Of a DNA stretch of 64,000 bases, positions 17,229-26,681 are shown in pieces. Source of the DNA: Fervidicella metallireducens AeB. GTDB lineage: Bacteria > Bacillota > Clostridia > Clostridiales > Caloramatoraceae. The notes under the pieces are model-generated. The model ran no database searches. It was given only the letters and a program-made list of their open reading frames with translations, and was not told the DNA's origin. Made by a program: the position numbers and the translations under genes. Every line of letters starts with the position of its first letter. Within the stretch, counting starts at the first letter, position 1. The stretch spans positions 1-64,000 of the forward strand of contig NZ_AZQP01000012.1 of NCBI RefSeq assembly GCF_000601455.1, read 5' to 3'.

Positions 17229-18464
17229 CTATCTTTTTGGCTTAATAACTTCAATTGCTTTTTTAAGCTGAATATCCTCTTCCTTAGTTATCTCCCTATC
17301 TGTATCTTTTGTTGGTAATTCTAGAACTATATCTGGGGTAATACCTTTACCCTGAATACACTCTCCAGATGGAGTATAATATCTTGATGTAGTCACCTTA
17401 ACTCCAGTTCCATCTTTTAAGTCGATAACTGTCTGAACTAACCCCTTACCAAAGGTCTTTGTTCCAATTAAAACGCCTGCTTTAAAATCCCTAACAGCAC
17501 CAGATAAGATTTCTGATGCACTAGCAGTACCACCATTTACAAGAAGAACCAATGGCATGTTGAGCTTATTTTCATCTGAAGTCCAATCCAATCTTTCACC
17601 ATTTTTATCAATTGTATACACTATAGTTCCTTTTCCAAGAAGTTCATCGGCTATATCTGTGGCCTGGTCTAATAAACCTCCTCCATTATCTCGAAGATCG
17701 ATAATAAGACCATTCATACCTTCAGCTTTCAGCTTATTTAAAGCCTTCATAAAGGAATCTGCTGTATTTTCGTCAAAATTTGTAATTCTGATATATCCTA
17801 TCTTATCCTTAAGCATTTCATTTTTTATTGACGGAATAATTATCTTCGCCCTTGTAAGTTCATAATCCTTTAATCCCTTACCTTCCCTGTATATAGTTAC
17901 CTTAACCTTTGTTCCAACCTTACCCTTCATCATTGAAACCGCTTTTTCCATATCTTTAGCTGTTACATCTATCCCATTGACCTTTATGATAAAGTCACCG
18001 GATTTTATTCCTGCTTTTTCTGCCGGTGAACCCTCAATTGGAGCAACCACAACTATTTTACCATCCTTTTCATCTATGTAAATTCCTATGCCAGCATAGG
18101 AGCCCCCTGTATGGGTTTTTAATGCATCAAATTCCTGTTGATCCATATAAACTGTATATCTGTCTCCAATTCCTTCAACCATGCCCTTAAGTGCACCGTC
18201 AACCATTTTATTTTCATCTATTTTATCAACATATTGGCTTTTTACAATTTCTTTTACATAAATCATTTTCTTAAACTGTTTTAAAAATTCATATTCATCA
18301 TTACTGACTATTTTCTTTCCCCCAACAAAAGGAATAGGGGCGAATATCAAGACAGAAGCTGTAAACAGATTCGTCAGAATGATTGCAATAACAGCATTTA
18401 TCAGTTTTATTTTCCTTGACTTATTTTCTTTTTTAGGTTCAGTATCTCTAACATTATCAGCCAT
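17229..18464 (-). CDS. S41 family carboxy-terminal processing protease (CtpA/CtpB type)
   Basis: This is a membrane-anchored serine protease. One N-terminal membrane segment (~22-45) is followed by a PDZ domain (GSYAGIGIYIDEKDGKIVVVAPIEGSPAEKAGIKSGD, ~115-150) and the S41 domain. The catalytic pieces are LRDNGGGLLDQA, the nucleophile Ser in NGGTASASEILSG, and the general-base Lys in GTKTFGKGLVQT. In B. subtilis CtpB cleaves SpoIVFA to release sigma-K activation and sits beside minJ and ftsEX. The same role is plausible here but not shown. It has its own promoter and lies upstream of the MinJ-like gene on the same transcript. Confidence 0.93.
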   Translation of the reverse strand: MADNVRDTEPKKENKSRKIKLINAVIAIILTNLFTASVLIFAPIPFVGGKKIVSNDEYEFLKQFKKMIYVKEIVKSQYVDKIDENKMVDGALKGMVEGIGDRYTVYMDQQEFDALKTHTGGSYAGIGIYIDEKDGKIVVVAPIEGSPAEKAGIKSGDFIIKVNGIDVTAKDMEKAVSMMKGKVGTKVKVTIYREGKGLKDYELTRAKIIIPSIKNEMLKDKIGYIRITNFDENTADSFMKALNKLKAEGMNGLIIDLRDNGGGLLDQATDIADELLGKGTIVYTIDKNGERLDWTSDENKLNMPLVLLVNGGTASASEILSGAVRDFKAGVLIGTKTFGKGLVQTVIDLKDGTGVKVTTSRYYTPSGECIQGKGITPDIVLELPTKDTDREITKEEDIQLKKAIEVIKPKR

Positions 18465-18530
18465 TTTCTACACCTCAATCGCTTTTTTACTTTTATTTTT
18501 CTTTACTTATTTTATTAAAAGTACTCCCTT

Positions 18531-18559
18531 ATTATAACATTTTAATAAATGTATTTCAA
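18531..18559 (-). promoter_or_regulatory. ctp promoter
   Basis: TTGAAA (18559-18554), 17 bp, TATAAT (18536-18531). It is downstream of the terminator that ends the ftsEX unit. Confidence 0.8.
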
Positions 18560-18601
18560 AATATTCTATTTTATTCAGAAGTTAGAAATAAACCATATAA
18601 A

Positions 18602-18636
18602 AATCAGCACCTGCTATATTTTAACAAGTGCTGATT
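18602..18636 (-). terminator. Terminator of the ftsEX-M23 operon
   Basis: AATCAGCAC (18602-18610) pairs with GTGCTGATT (18628-18636), and ATTTTTATATGG follows on the minus strand. Confidence 0.8.
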
Positions 18637-18639
18637 AAC

Positions 18640-19794
18640 TTATTTTCCTATAATTACATACGGAGCAGGGTTTACCGGTGTTCCATCTTTTCTTATTTCA
18701 AAATGAAGATGCGGTCCAGTTGAATATCCTGTATTACCTGATTTAGCAATAAGCTGTCCCTTCTTAACCTTTTGTCCTACTGATACAAGAAGCTTTGAAC
18801 AATGGGCATATAAGGAAGTTATTCCCCCTCCATGGGCAATTGCAACTGTATATCCATAACCCTTCAAATTTCCTGAAATTATAACTTCTCCATCAGACAT
18901 TGCATATATTGGTGTTCCTGTTTTAACTCCAAAATCTATACCTGTATGAAGCTTATATTTATGAAGTACAGGGTGATATCTCATACCAAATGGAGAAGTT
19001 ACAGGTGGCATGTGTCCAATATCACTTACCTTTAAAATTCCTGTTTTAGAACCAGAGAAGGAGCCTTGGTTATTACCTTGTGTTAGTCTTTTAATCTCAG
19101 CTTCAAGTCGTTTTGATTCTGCAAGCTCATCATCTAATGCCTTTTCCAGTGCAGCCTGATCTTTACTTAACTTTTGATAATATGCTTTTTTCTCAGCATT
19201 AGCATCAGCAAGTTCTTCTTTTTTTTCAATGGAATTGTTCTGCAATTTCACTAAATATTGTTTATGATTCTCCAACTGCATCTTCTTATATTCGATTTTT
19301 TCCTGTTTCTCCTTCATTTCCTTTAGAAGGCCTTTGTCATACTCAATTATTTTTTTCACTAATTCAACTCGTGAAATAAAATCAGAAAAACTTTCAGAAG
19401 CAGCCAATATATCAAGGTATCCAGTTGGACCGTTTATATAAAGTGTTTTTAGTCTTTCACCATATACTTCTTTTTCGTTATTAAAATCGTTAATAGCTTC
19501 TTCAAGCTCTTTATTGGTTGTAGTAATAAGCCCCTTTGTCTTTCCTATGTCATTATTTATGGTTTCAATTTCATTTGTAACTTTATCTATTTTATTTTCA
19601 AGCCTGTTTATTTCCTCAACAACATTTTGTTTCAACTCTTTAACTTCGTGAATTTTATTTTTAATTCTGCTTATATTCTTTTTTGTTTCATTTAACTCAT
19701 CTTTCTTTTTAGTCACCGTATCAGCATTTGCTATAGTAACAACTGAAACCAATATGCTAAAGGCTGTAAAAAAAGAAATTAATCTTTTGTGCAT
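18640..19794 (-). CDS. M23 peptidoglycan hydrolase with coiled coil (EnvC/PcsB-like)
   Basis: A signal peptide (MHKRLISFFTAFSILVSVVTIANA) is followed by ~200 residues of coiled coil. A zinc M23 endopeptidase domain ends the protein. Its ligands are in HTGIDFG (His, Asp) and GPHLHFE (second His of HxH), with the YAHCSKLLVSVGQKVKKGQ core between. Coiled-coil M23 proteins encoded after ftsX are activated through the FtsEX complex to split septal or sidewall peptidoglycan, which fits the 12-bp gap to ftsX. I use the ATG at 19794 with AGGGGGGTG; a GTG two codons upstream would touch the ribosome site. The length of 384 is normal. Confidence 0.92.
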   Translation of the reverse strand: MHKRLISFFTAFSILVSVVTIANADTVTKKKDELNETKKNISRIKNKIHEVKELKQNVVEEINRLENKIDKVTNEIETINNDIGKTKGLITTTNKELEEAINDFNNEKEVYGERLKTLYINGPTGYLDILAASESFSDFISRVELVKKIIEYDKGLLKEMKEKQEKIEYKKMQLENHKQYLVKLQNNSIEKKEELADANAEKKAYYQKLSKDQAALEKALDDELAESKRLEAEIKRLTQGNNQGSFSGSKTGILKVSDIGHMPPVTSPFGMRYHPVLHKYKLHTGIDFGVKTGTPIYAMSDGEVIISGNLKGYGYTVAIAHGGGITSLYAHCSKLLVSVGQKVKKGQLIAKSGNTGYSTGPHLHFEIRKDGTPVNPAPYVIIGK

Positions 19795-19806
19795 TTCCAC
19801 ACCCCC

Positions 19807-20694
19807 CTAGAGAACTAAAAATCTTCTTAAGGATATTAAACTTCCTAATCCTCCAATTACAATTCCAACAATACTAAATTGCCATGCCAGAGTGTTAATA
19901 ATATATTCTGCTGGAATTAAAGAAAATATTACAACATCTGTTGCTACAACTTTAACTACATAGCTATATCCAAATTTCAGCAGCAGAATTGAAATTATTG
20001 CACCAAAAAGTCCTAAAAACATCCCCTCAAATAAAAATGGCCATCTTATAAACCAGTCAGTTGCTCCAATGTATTTCATAATGCCAATTTCCTTTTTTCT
20101 AGCATACACAGTAAGTCTTATAGTATTTGAAATCAGGAATATTCCTACTGCACCAAGAATCACTATTAATGCCAGGCTGGAAGCTTTAATAAAATTAATT
20201 ACTCTGATAACCTTATCCAGAATATCTCGTCCGTCTTTAACTTTATAAATTCCTTCCATTTTGGCTATTTTGTTTGATGTATCAGCTACATTTTCAACCT
20301 TATCTACTTTAATGATGAAGGAAGCTGGCAGAGGATTTTTTAAATCAAGTCCATTTGCTAAATCTTTATTTTCCCCTAGCTGATTCTTAAATTTCTCTAA
20401 GGCATCTTCCTTTGACTCAAAGACTATACTCTTAACAGCTGGTATTTTTTTTATCTCACTTTCAATTTCATTTTGTTTTAAAGTTGTAACATCATCATTT
20501 AAAAAAGCCTTTATCTCAACTTTATCTTCCACACTGGTTACCATTTTATTTACATTAGCAACCAATAACATAAAAATACCAAGGACGAATAAAGCTGCAG
20601 CAACAGTTGTTATTGATGCAAAGCTCATTACCCTGTTTTTAATAATGTTTGAAATACTCTCTTTAAAAAAATATTTAAACGTCTTAATCTTCAT
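19807..20694 (-). CDS. ftsX: Cell division protein FtsX
   Basis: This is the membrane partner of FtsE, with four transmembrane segments. The first is near residues 20-45, an external domain of ~120 residues follows (KVEIKAFLNDDVTTLKQNEIE onward), and three segments lie in the C-terminal third with the FtsX-domain motif YARKKEIGIMKYIGATDWFIRWPF. The complex does not transport. It passes an ATP-driven signal to the periplasmic or extracellular hydrolase encoded next. The ATG at 20694 has GAGGTG and overlaps the ftsE end by 11 bp. The length of 295 is typical. Confidence 0.95.
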   Translation of the reverse strand: MKIKTFKYFFKESISNIIKNRVMSFASITTVAAALFVLGIFMLLVANVNKMVTSVEDKVEIKAFLNDDVTTLKQNEIESEIKKIPAVKSIVFESKEDALEKFKNQLGENKDLANGLDLKNPLPASFIIKVDKVENVADTSNKIAKMEGIYKVKDGRDILDKVIRVINFIKASSLALIVILGAVGIFLISNTIRLTVYARKKEIGIMKYIGATDWFIRWPFLFEGMFLGLFGAIISILLLKFGYSYVVKVVATDVVIFSLIPAEYIINTLAWQFSIVGIVIGGLGSLISLRRFLVL

Positions 20695-21370
20695 AACCGT
20701 AAACACCTCTTTGCTGATCTCTGACAATTACACCTTTTTCAATGGCAATAACTCTTTTTTTCATCTTATCAACAACATCCTTTGCATGTGTTGCCATTAA
20801 TATTGTGGTCCCACTTAAGTTGATATCATTTAGCAATTCCATTATTCCCCATGCAGTTTCAGGATCAAGGTTACCTGTTGGTTCATCACAAATTAAAAGC
20901 TTTGGATTATTAGCAAGGGCTCTTGCCAATGCAACCCTCTGTTGTTCACCACCAGACAATTGATGTGGGTACATATTAGCCTTATTTGAAAGTCCAACAA
21001 GGGACAGCATTTGATTCACTCTTTTTTTAATATCTCTGCTGCTTGCCTCAACAATCTGCATTGCAAAGGCAATATTTTCATATACTGTTTTATCTGAAAG
21101 CAGTCTGAAGTCTTGGAAAACTATACCAAAACTTCTTCTATACATAGGTATCTGCTTTCTGGTTAATTTTTGTACATCAACATTATTTACTATTATTTCC
21201 CCGCTGGTTGGTTCAATCTCCCTTAAAAGAAGTTTGATAAAGGTTGATTTTCCTGCACCACTTGGTCCTACAAGGAAAACAAAATCCCCTCTGTTTATTG
21301 TTACTGATACATTAGACAATGCTATGTGATTATTCTTATATACCTTTGAAACGTTGCTAAATTTTATCAT
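20684..21370 (-). CDS. ftsE: Cell division ATP-binding protein FtsE
   Basis: This is the ABC ATPase of the FtsEX complex. Walker A is GPSGAGKST, the Q-loop region is FQDFRLLSDKTVYENIAF, the signature is LSGGEQQRVALARAL and Walker B is LLICDEPTGNLD, followed by the THAKDVVD H-loop. The 228-residue length is standard for FtsE. It heads the ftsE-ftsX-M23 operon with an AGGGGA ribosome site, and overlap with ftsX couples their translation. Confidence 0.96.
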   Translation of the reverse strand: MIKFSNVSKVYKNNHIALSNVSVTINRGDFVFLVGPSGAGKSTFIKLLLREIEPTSGEIIVNNVDVQKLTRKQIPMYRRSFGIVFQDFRLLSDKTVYENIAFAMQIVEASSRDIKKRVNQMLSLVGLSNKANMYPHQLSGGEQQRVALARALANNPKLLICDEPTGNLDPETAWGIMELLNDINLSGTTILMATHAKDVVDKMKKRVIAIEKGVIVRDQQRGVYGYED

Positions 21371-21665
21371 ATGAACATCCCCTTATATCGACAAAAAGTA
21401 ATAAAACCCTCAAGGTTTATTATAACATAAAGCAAATATTTTTTTATTATGTTTTTAAATATCTTTTTTCCAAAAATTTCTACATTTTTCTCTGTCGAAG
21501 ATTTTTACTTAACTATAATAACATAAAATGATACTTATTTGCACATATTAATGATTTTTTATATTATTGTTAATAATTATTTTCGTCACCTATATATACG
21601 TATACCATATATAATTTTGATTACGTTGCATTAATTTTCTTTATATTTCCTGATTATAAAAAAGT
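21371..21665. other. Intergenic region between ftsE and panD
   Basis: This ~295-bp AT-rich gap holds an extended -10 element for ftsE (TGT followed by TATAAT, 21424-21419 on the minus strand) without a clear -35. A perfect TATACGTATA palindrome lies near 21597. No further gene or RNA is seen. Confidence 0.5.
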
Positions 21666-21693
21666 AACCTGTGAAGTTTATTTTTCACAGGTT
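21666..21693 (-). terminator. Pantothenate operon terminator
   Basis: AACCTGTGAA (21666-21675) pairs with TTCACAGGTT (21684-21693), and ACTTTTTTATAATC follows on the minus strand. The panD stop codon lies in the loop. Confidence 0.88.
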
Positions 21694-22055
21694 TCATTTA
21701 AATATTCTATCATTTTGTTATTTTCATCAACCAAAATAACCATTGGTTTGATGTTTTTTGCAGTTTCTTCATCTACCATACAATAAGCCATTATAATAAC
21801 CTTATCACCTTTATGGGCCAGCCTTGCTGCTGCTCCATTTAAACATATATCTCCCTTTCCTCTTTTCCCCTTAATTACATAGGTATCAAATCTTTCACCA
21901 TTATTTATATTTACTATTTGTACTCTTTCATTTTCCAAAAGCCCAGCTGCATCCATTAAATCCTCATCAATTGTTATACTTCCTACGTAATTTAAGTTGG
22001 CATCTGTAACTGTTGCCCTATGTATTTTGCACTTTAACATAAATAAATTCATCAT
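21678..22055 (-). CDS. panD: Aspartate 1-decarboxylase
   Basis: PanD makes beta-alanine from aspartate. The pyruvoyl cofactor forms by self-cleavage between Gly25 and Ser26 in the NYVGSITID segment, and the essential Lys-His region ([12 protein letters not shown]) is present at the N-terminus. [25 protein letters not shown] is a typical core. The length of 125 residues matches the family. Its start overlaps the panC stop by 4 bp, and it is the last gene of the pantothenate operon. Confidence 0.97.
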   Translation of the reverse strand: MMNLFMLKCKIHRATVTDANLNYVGSITIDEDLMDAAGLLENERVQIVNINNGERFDTYVIKGKRGKGDICLNGAAARLAHKGDKVIIMAYCMVDEETAKNIKPMVILVDENNKMIEYLNETCEK

Positions 22056-22897
22056 ATTTTCACCACCATATTATCAATTAGTCTTGTGTTTCCTATTTTA
22101 ACAGCCAGCGCTATAAGGATTTCTCCCTTTATTCTCTCTACTGGCTTCAAGTTTATATTGTCTACAATCTCAATATAATCAACCTTTGCAGATTCTGAAG
22201 TTTTTATAATTCTAAACATTTCGTTTTTTATTGTATTTACCTCATATTCTCCTTCTGATATAAGTTCCTTAGCCCTTTGTAATGACTGATAGAGAACTAC
22301 TGCCTGTTTTCTCTCATTGTCAGAAAGGTATGTATTCCTTGAACTTAAGGCAAGACCATCATTTTCCCTGACAATTGGACATCCTACTACCTCTATATCC
22401 ATATTTAAGTCAATAACCATTCGTCTTATTACTGCAAGCTGCTGAGCATCCTTTTGCCCAAAATAAGCCCTATCAGCCTTAACAATGTTAAATAATTTTG
22501 TTACTACCGTACAAACTCCTCTAAAATGTCCAGGCCTTGAAGCTCCACATAACCTATCTGTTAACCCAAATACTTCAACAAATGTACTGTAATTACCCTG
22601 ATACATATCTGATGTTTCTGGCATAAATAGAATATCACAGCCTGAATCAGCACATGTGTCTGCATCCCTTTTTTCATCCCTTGGATACTTTTCAAAATCT
22701 TCATTGGGTCCAAATTGGGTTGGATTAACAAAGACACTTACAACTACAACATCGTTTTCAATTCTTGCCCTTTCAATAAGACTCTTATGACCATCATGCA
22801 AATAGCCCATCGTAGGAACAAAACCTATAGTTAAATTTTTACTCTTTATTTCCTTTATTTCATCCTTCATTTGAGCTATTGATTTAATTATTTTCAT
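22052..22897 (-). CDS. panC: Pantothenate synthetase
   Basis: PanC joins pantoate and beta-alanine using ATP. Adenylate-forming motifs are visible: [15 protein letters not shown] (HxGH-like), [21 protein letters not shown], the [17 protein letters not shown] strip and [10 protein letters not shown], then the KMSK-like LSSRN segment. I prefer the ATG at 22897, preceded by GGGGGA. An in-frame ATG 15 bp upstream would place the ribosome site inside the gene. The length of 281 is standard. It follows panB by 15 bp. Confidence 0.97.
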   Translation of the reverse strand: MKIIKSIAQMKDEIKEIKSKNLTIGFVPTMGYLHDGHKSLIERARIENDVVVVSVFVNPTQFGPNEDFEKYPRDEKRDADTCADSGCDILFMPETSDMYQGNYSTFVEVFGLTDRLCGASRPGHFRGVCTVVTKLFNIVKADRAYFGQKDAQQLAVIRRMVIDLNMDIEVVGCPIVRENDGLALSSRNTYLSDNERKQAVVLYQSLQRAKELISEGEYEVNTIKNEMFRIIKTSESAKVDYIEIVDNINLKPVERIKGEILIALAVKIGNTRLIDNMVVKI

Positions 22898-22912
22898 AGC
22901 TTTATCCCCCAT

Positions 22913-23749
22913 TTAGTATAGTTTTTTTATTTCTTCAATTATATTTTTATCGATTTTAAAAGAGTGTTCTTCCTTTGGAAATTTTAAGTCTTCCACATCT
23001 TTTATATATTCCCTTATTCCCTCTATAAATTCATTCCCTAAATGCCTGTATTGTTTAACAAACTTTGGTACAAAATCACCATACATTCCTAACATATCCT
23101 GAGTTACAAGAATCTGTCCATCACATTTATTCCCCGCTCCTATCCCTATTGTTGGGATTGAAACTATTTGACTGATAACCTCGGCAACTTCAGTGGGAAC
23201 ACATTCTAAAACTATTGCAAAAACACCTGCCTTTTCTATAGCCTTTGCATCTTCAACAAGTTTTTCTATTTGATCTTTTGTCTTACCCTGAACCTTAAAA
23301 CCGCCCATCACATTAACTGACTGTGGTGTTAGTCCTAAATGACCCATAACTGGAATCTGAGCATTTATTATAGCCTTAATCTTTTCTACAACTTCAGTCC
23401 CTCCTTCTATCTTTACACACTGTGCCATTCCCTCCTGAATTAATCGTCCAGCATTTCTAACTGTTTCTTCAACACTTATGTGGTATGACAAAAATGGCAT
23501 ATCAGCAACAATTAATGCGTTCTTAGCGCCCCTTGCAACTGCTCTGGTGTGATGAATAATATCTTCCAGTGTTACCTGAAGGGTATTTTCATATCCAAGT
23601 ACCACCATACCTAGTGAATCTCCAACAAGAATTCCATCAACCCCTGCCTCGTCTATTAGTTTTGCTGTAGAATAGTCGTATGCTGTCAGCATTGATAGTT
23701 TCCTGCCATTTTGTTTTGCTTCTTTAAATGTTTGTACTGTCTTTTTCAT
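22913..23749 (-). CDS. panB: 3-methyl-2-oxobutanoate hydroxymethyltransferase
   Basis: PanB adds the hydroxymethyl group from methylene-tetrahydrofolate to ketoisovalerate, giving ketopantoate. The TIM-barrel markers [48 protein letters not shown] and [22 protein letters not shown] are complete. The length of 278 is normal. The start overlaps the panG end by 26 bp, so the two successive enzymes of the pathway are translationally linked. Confidence 0.97.
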   Translation of the reverse strand: MKKTVQTFKEAKQNGRKLSMLTAYDYSTAKLIDEAGVDGILVGDSLGMVVLGYENTLQVTLEDIIHHTRAVARGAKNALIVADMPFLSYHISVEETVRNAGRLIQEGMAQCVKIEGGTEVVEKIKAIINAQIPVMGHLGLTPQSVNVMGGFKVQGKTKDQIEKLVEDAKAIEKAGVFAIVLECVPTEVAEVISQIVSIPTIGIGAGNKCDGQILVTQDMLGMYGDFVPKFVKQYRHLGNEFIEGIREYIKDVEDLKFPKEEHSFKIDKNIIEEIKKLY

Positions 23750-24584
23750 AGTCTCCTCCTAAAACTTTCAGCAAAATCTCTGCCTGGGTATCATTTATTT
23801 TTCCCCTGTTAAGTGCTATGGATACAGCTATCTTACCTAGACTTGAATAAATTTCATTGTATTCTTCAAGGTTTTCCTTATGTTTTTCTACTGTTCCAAC
23901 ATCTCCCCTTATTATAGGTCCTGTTAAAGCAGCTTCAATTCCCTCCTTCTTTATGTTTTCAATTGCACCTGACATCAATGGATATAATGCCTTTTCAGCA
24001 TAAACTTCAGGTATTCCGCATTCTGCAAGAAGCTCCTTTGCTATTTTTGCTAAACAGACAACATAATTAGAAGCAAAAACTGCTGCTGCATGATATTTGC
24101 CCTTGACTTTACTATCTATTTGGAAATAGTTAATAGAGGCAGCAGAAAGAAATCCTTTAATCTTCTCAACTTTTTTACCTTCAATCGTAAAGACCGCTGA
24201 TCCTAAATACTTATATGCACTTTTATCACTAATAGGAAAAATAGGATGAAGTGAATATCCTAAAGCGCCATATTCATCAATGCCCTCAAATACCTCAGAG
24301 GACAATGAGCCGCTCATATGAAAAATTTTCTTGTCCTTTAAATTAAAGGACTTTAATTGATTCCAGACTTGAGATATGACATCGTCAGGGGTTGTGATAA
24401 ATATATAATTACTTTCTGATAATAAACTATCAATAGATAAACTTGAACTTTTGGTAAAATCAGCTGCTTCTTCAGCTGATTTTATGTTTTTACTGCTAAA
24501 GCCAACAATATTTAAGCCTTTTTCCTTCAAATAGCGTCCGTAGGCACATCCCACCTTTCCGGCGCCAATAAAGCCTATTTTCAT
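23724..24584 (-). CDS. panG: PanG-type ketopantoate reductase (Rossmann-DUF2520)
   Basis: It has an N-terminal NAD(P)-binding fold ([19 protein letters not shown], with GAGKVG the dinucleotide loop) and a C-terminal DUF2520 helical domain ([37 protein letters not shown]). Proteins of this type, called PanG in Francisella and also found in clostridia and enterococci, replace PanE. They reduce ketopantoate to pantoate. No panE is in the operon, so this gene fills the missing step. The ATG at 24584 has AGGAGAG. Longer in-frame readings extend into the structured leader and are rejected. Function is a strong inference from context. Confidence 0.8.
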   Translation of the reverse strand: MKIGFIGAGKVGCAYGRYLKEKGLNIVGFSSKNIKSAEEAADFTKSSSLSIDSLLSESNYIFITTPDDVISQVWNQLKSFNLKDKKIFHMSGSLSSEVFEGIDEYGALGYSLHPIFPISDKSAYKYLGSAVFTIEGKKVEKIKGFLSAASINYFQIDSKVKGKYHAAAVFASNYVVCLAKIAKELLAECGIPEVYAEKALYPLMSGAIENIKKEGIEAALTGPIIRGDVGTVEKHKENLEEYNEIYSSLGKIAVSIALNRGKINDTQAEILLKVLGGDYEKDSTNI

Positions 24585-24594
24585 TATCAACTCT

Positions 24595-24659
24595 CCTTTA
24601 TCCCCAACGAGTCCCACTCCATCCGGATGTGAGCTCAAGACGCCAGAAGATTCCACCAT
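24595..24659 (-). ncRNA. Structured leader RNA of the pantothenate operon (pan-motif candidate)
   Basis: This short GC-richer island in AT-rich DNA starts at the predicted transcription start. A stem forms between 24629-24636 and 24609-24617: eight pairs with one bulged A. An outer six-pair stem forms between 24646-24651 and 24600-24605. It ends next to the panG ribosome site. Position and bulged-A hairpin recall the pan RNA motif reported in 5' leaders of panB operons in Firmicutes. Confidence 0.45.
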
Positions 24660-24665
24660 TTATAA

Positions 24666-24671
24666 ATTATA
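24666..24671 (-). promoter_or_regulatory. Extended -10 promoter of the pan operon
   Basis: TGT directly followed by TATAAT on the minus strand places the start near 24659, at the first bases of the structured leader. The -35 is weak. Confidence 0.5.
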
Positions 24672-24787
24672 ACACATTATAAAATAGAGTTGTATTATTA
24701 AATTTTAATATTTTTATGTTATACCTTTATTCCATATATTATGTGCAACAATAAAAACTTTTTTAAATTCAAAATTGTTGTTATAAA

Positions 24788-24842
24788 ATAATCAGCCCAT
24801 ATCTTTGAAGAATACAATTAACTTCAGATTATGGCTGATTAT
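24788..24842 (-). terminator. Terminator of the YitT gene
   Basis: ATAATCAGCC (24788-24797) pairs with GGCTGATTAT (24833-24842), and TTTTATAA follows on the minus strand. Confidence 0.75.
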
Positions 24843-24845
24843 CAA

Positions 24846-25700
24846 TTATGGTTCAATTATATCTTTAAAACCCTCTCCTAATACTTCGTGAATATTGCTT
24901 ACTGTTATAAAAGCTCTTTTATCCATTTCCTTAATAAATTCCCTTAGCTTTATAAACTCTTTTCTATTCATTACAGTTACTAATACCTCTTTAGTTTCCC
25001 CAGTATAGGCTCCCCTTGCATCGTATATAGTAACTCCTCTTCCCAACTCATCCATGATAAACTTAGTTATCTCTTCAGATTTTTCACTGATTATAGTTAC
25101 TTTTTTACATATACTTAACCCTTCAATTACACTGTCTATGATAACTCCGTTTATTATAACTCCAAGTAAGGCATACATTCCAACTTCAAATCCAAAAGTA
25201 ATACCAGCAAGTAATGTAATGAGAAAATCTGACATAAGTAATGCCTTACCAATATCTATGTGGAAAAACTTATTAATAATTTTGGCTATAATATCTGTTC
25301 CACCAGTTGAAGCATTCTGATTAAATATTATTCCCATTCCAACTCCAGATATTAAGATACCGAATAAGAGTGATAAAAACAAATCATCAGTTAAAGGTTT
25401 TGCTATTGGATAAACCTTTTCCAGTACCCATATTGCCCCAGATAATCCTAAACTTGCATATATTGTTTTACCCCCAAAATTTGGGCCAATAACAATAAAA
25501 GCAACTATAAATAAAATAATATTCATTCCAAGCATTAAAAGTCCAACAGGTAGTGCAGGTATAAACTTATTTATTACCATAGCCAAACCGCTGACTCCAC
25601 CTGCAGCCAAATTACTTGGAACAAGGAAGTAATAAATACCCGCTGCTACTAAAAATATGCCTAATGTAATTAAAATATATTCTTTAATCGTCTTTTTCAT
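24846..25700 (-). CDS. YitT family membrane protein (DUF161-DUF2179)
   Basis: There are five to six membrane segments in the first ~200 residues, with the family markers FLVPSNLAAGGVSGLAMVINKF and QNASTGGTDIIAKIINKFF. The C-terminal DUF2179 domain follows (KVTIISEKSEEITKFIMDELGRGVTIYDARGAYTGETKEVLV). The function of YitT proteins is unknown; they resemble transporters. I start at the ATG at 25700 after GGGAGGC, giving 284 residues, the usual size. It is monocistronic, with its own terminator. Confidence 0.9.
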   Translation of the reverse strand: MKKTIKEYILITLGIFLVAAGIYYFLVPSNLAAGGVSGLAMVINKFIPALPVGLLMLGMNIILFIVAFIVIGPNFGGKTIYASLGLSGAIWVLEKVYPIAKPLTDDLFLSLLFGILISGVGMGIIFNQNASTGGTDIIAKIINKFFHIDIGKALLMSDFLITLLAGITFGFEVGMYALLGVIINGVIIDSVIEGLSICKKVTIISEKSEEITKFIMDELGRGVTIYDARGAYTGETKEVLVTVMNRKEFIKLREFIKEMDKRAFITVSNIHEVLGEGFKDIIEP

Positions 25701-25837
25701 ATACGCTGCCTCCCTTACTGTTATAAAATGTAATATGTGCATAAAATATATTATCATTAGCCTTGAATAATTACAAATTAAGGTTCGGTGGGTTTATGCA
25801 TTTAATGCATATTTTCTATGGTATGCTATGTTATGCA

Positions 25838-26527
25838 TTAGTATGCTATTGTTTCAATTTGTTTTTTTAAAAGAGCATCCCTGGTTAATTTTCCAACGTT
25901 TCCAGTCTGTCTTATGCTGTTATCCCTTTGAAACTCAATAACAGCCTTTTTGGTTCTTTCGTCATAAACTCCTGTAATCTCTCCTTCATAGTATCCTGCT
26001 TCATTTAAAATACATTGCACTTTTTTTACATCATCTCCTGACATATTAAGATATAAATCTCTTTCTAGATTTACATCTTTGTAATCTACTGGTTGTACAC
26101 TTTCTATTAAAAAGGTTAAAGTTATCTCACCAATTTTTCCTGTTTCTGAAATTCCATTGTCCCTTTGAAAGTTTTTTACTACTTGTGCAAAATCTTCATT
26201 GTAATCTCCGTTTATTTCTCCATTGTAATATCCCTTTTTCTTAAGTAATAATTGAGCTTTTTTTACGTCATCACCTACAACCCCTGGTTCTAAAACCCTC
26301 TCTATTGTTACTTTATCCAGATAAGCTGATTCCTCATCTTTTAAATACCCACTATCATTTTTTTCTATTTTTTCTTCTGTTTTAACAGGTGATGGATTAT
26401 TGTGCTTAACTATTGTATTTTCATTATTAGAAAAAGCTATTTTATTTGTAAAGCCATCAAAATAAAGAAGGGAGACAAAAACTACAAGTAAAATAAAAAA
26501 AGAGTAGATTACCATTCTCCTGTTCAT
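25838..26527 (-). CDS. Membrane-anchored protein with two peptidoglycan-binding domains
   Basis: An N-terminal anchor (residues ~5-25) and a low-complexity linker precede two PG_binding_1 repeats. The first is near 78-140 (LEPGVVGDDVKKAQLLLKKKGYY, then YNEDFAQVVKNFQRDNGI). The second is near 150-220 (LYLNMSGDDVKKVQCILNEAGYY, then YDERTKKAVIEFQRDNSI). Both have the D-V-K-K-x-Q and F-Q-R-D-N motifs. There is no catalytic domain, so it probably anchors to or senses the cell wall. The ATG at 26527 follows AGGTG; a GTG three codons earlier overlaps it. Confidence 0.85.
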   Translation of the reverse strand: MNRRMVIYSFFILLVVFVSLLYFDGFTNKIAFSNNENTIVKHNNPSPVKTEEKIEKNDSGYLKDEESAYLDKVTIERVLEPGVVGDDVKKAQLLLKKKGYYNGEINGDYNEDFAQVVKNFQRDNGISETGKIGEITLTFLIESVQPVDYKDVNLERDLYLNMSGDDVKKVQCILNEAGYYEGEITGVYDERTKKAVIEFQRDNSIRQTGNVGKLTRDALLKKQIETIAY

Positions 26528-26681
26528 TAAATTCACCTATCCTTTTATAATTTTTAACATATTCCCCGAGAAATAGACATTACAGGTTGCTTTAAATAGA
26601 AGTTTGTTGAAAATTAAGGTATATGATTTTCCAATTTTATAAATATATTATAATATTTTACATTTAATTAGTAAATAAAAA

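Noticed and set aside
24585-24659. In-frame extension of panG (MVESSGVLSSHPDG...)
   Set aside because: It translates the structured leader; the start at 24584 has AGGAGAG and begins directly at the Rossmann strand.
25790-25850. Repeated ATGCAT/TATGCTAT motifs after the peptidoglycan-binding gene
   Set aside because: The repeats are short, partly inside the coding end and low in complexity; no regular array or stable hairpin could be drawn.
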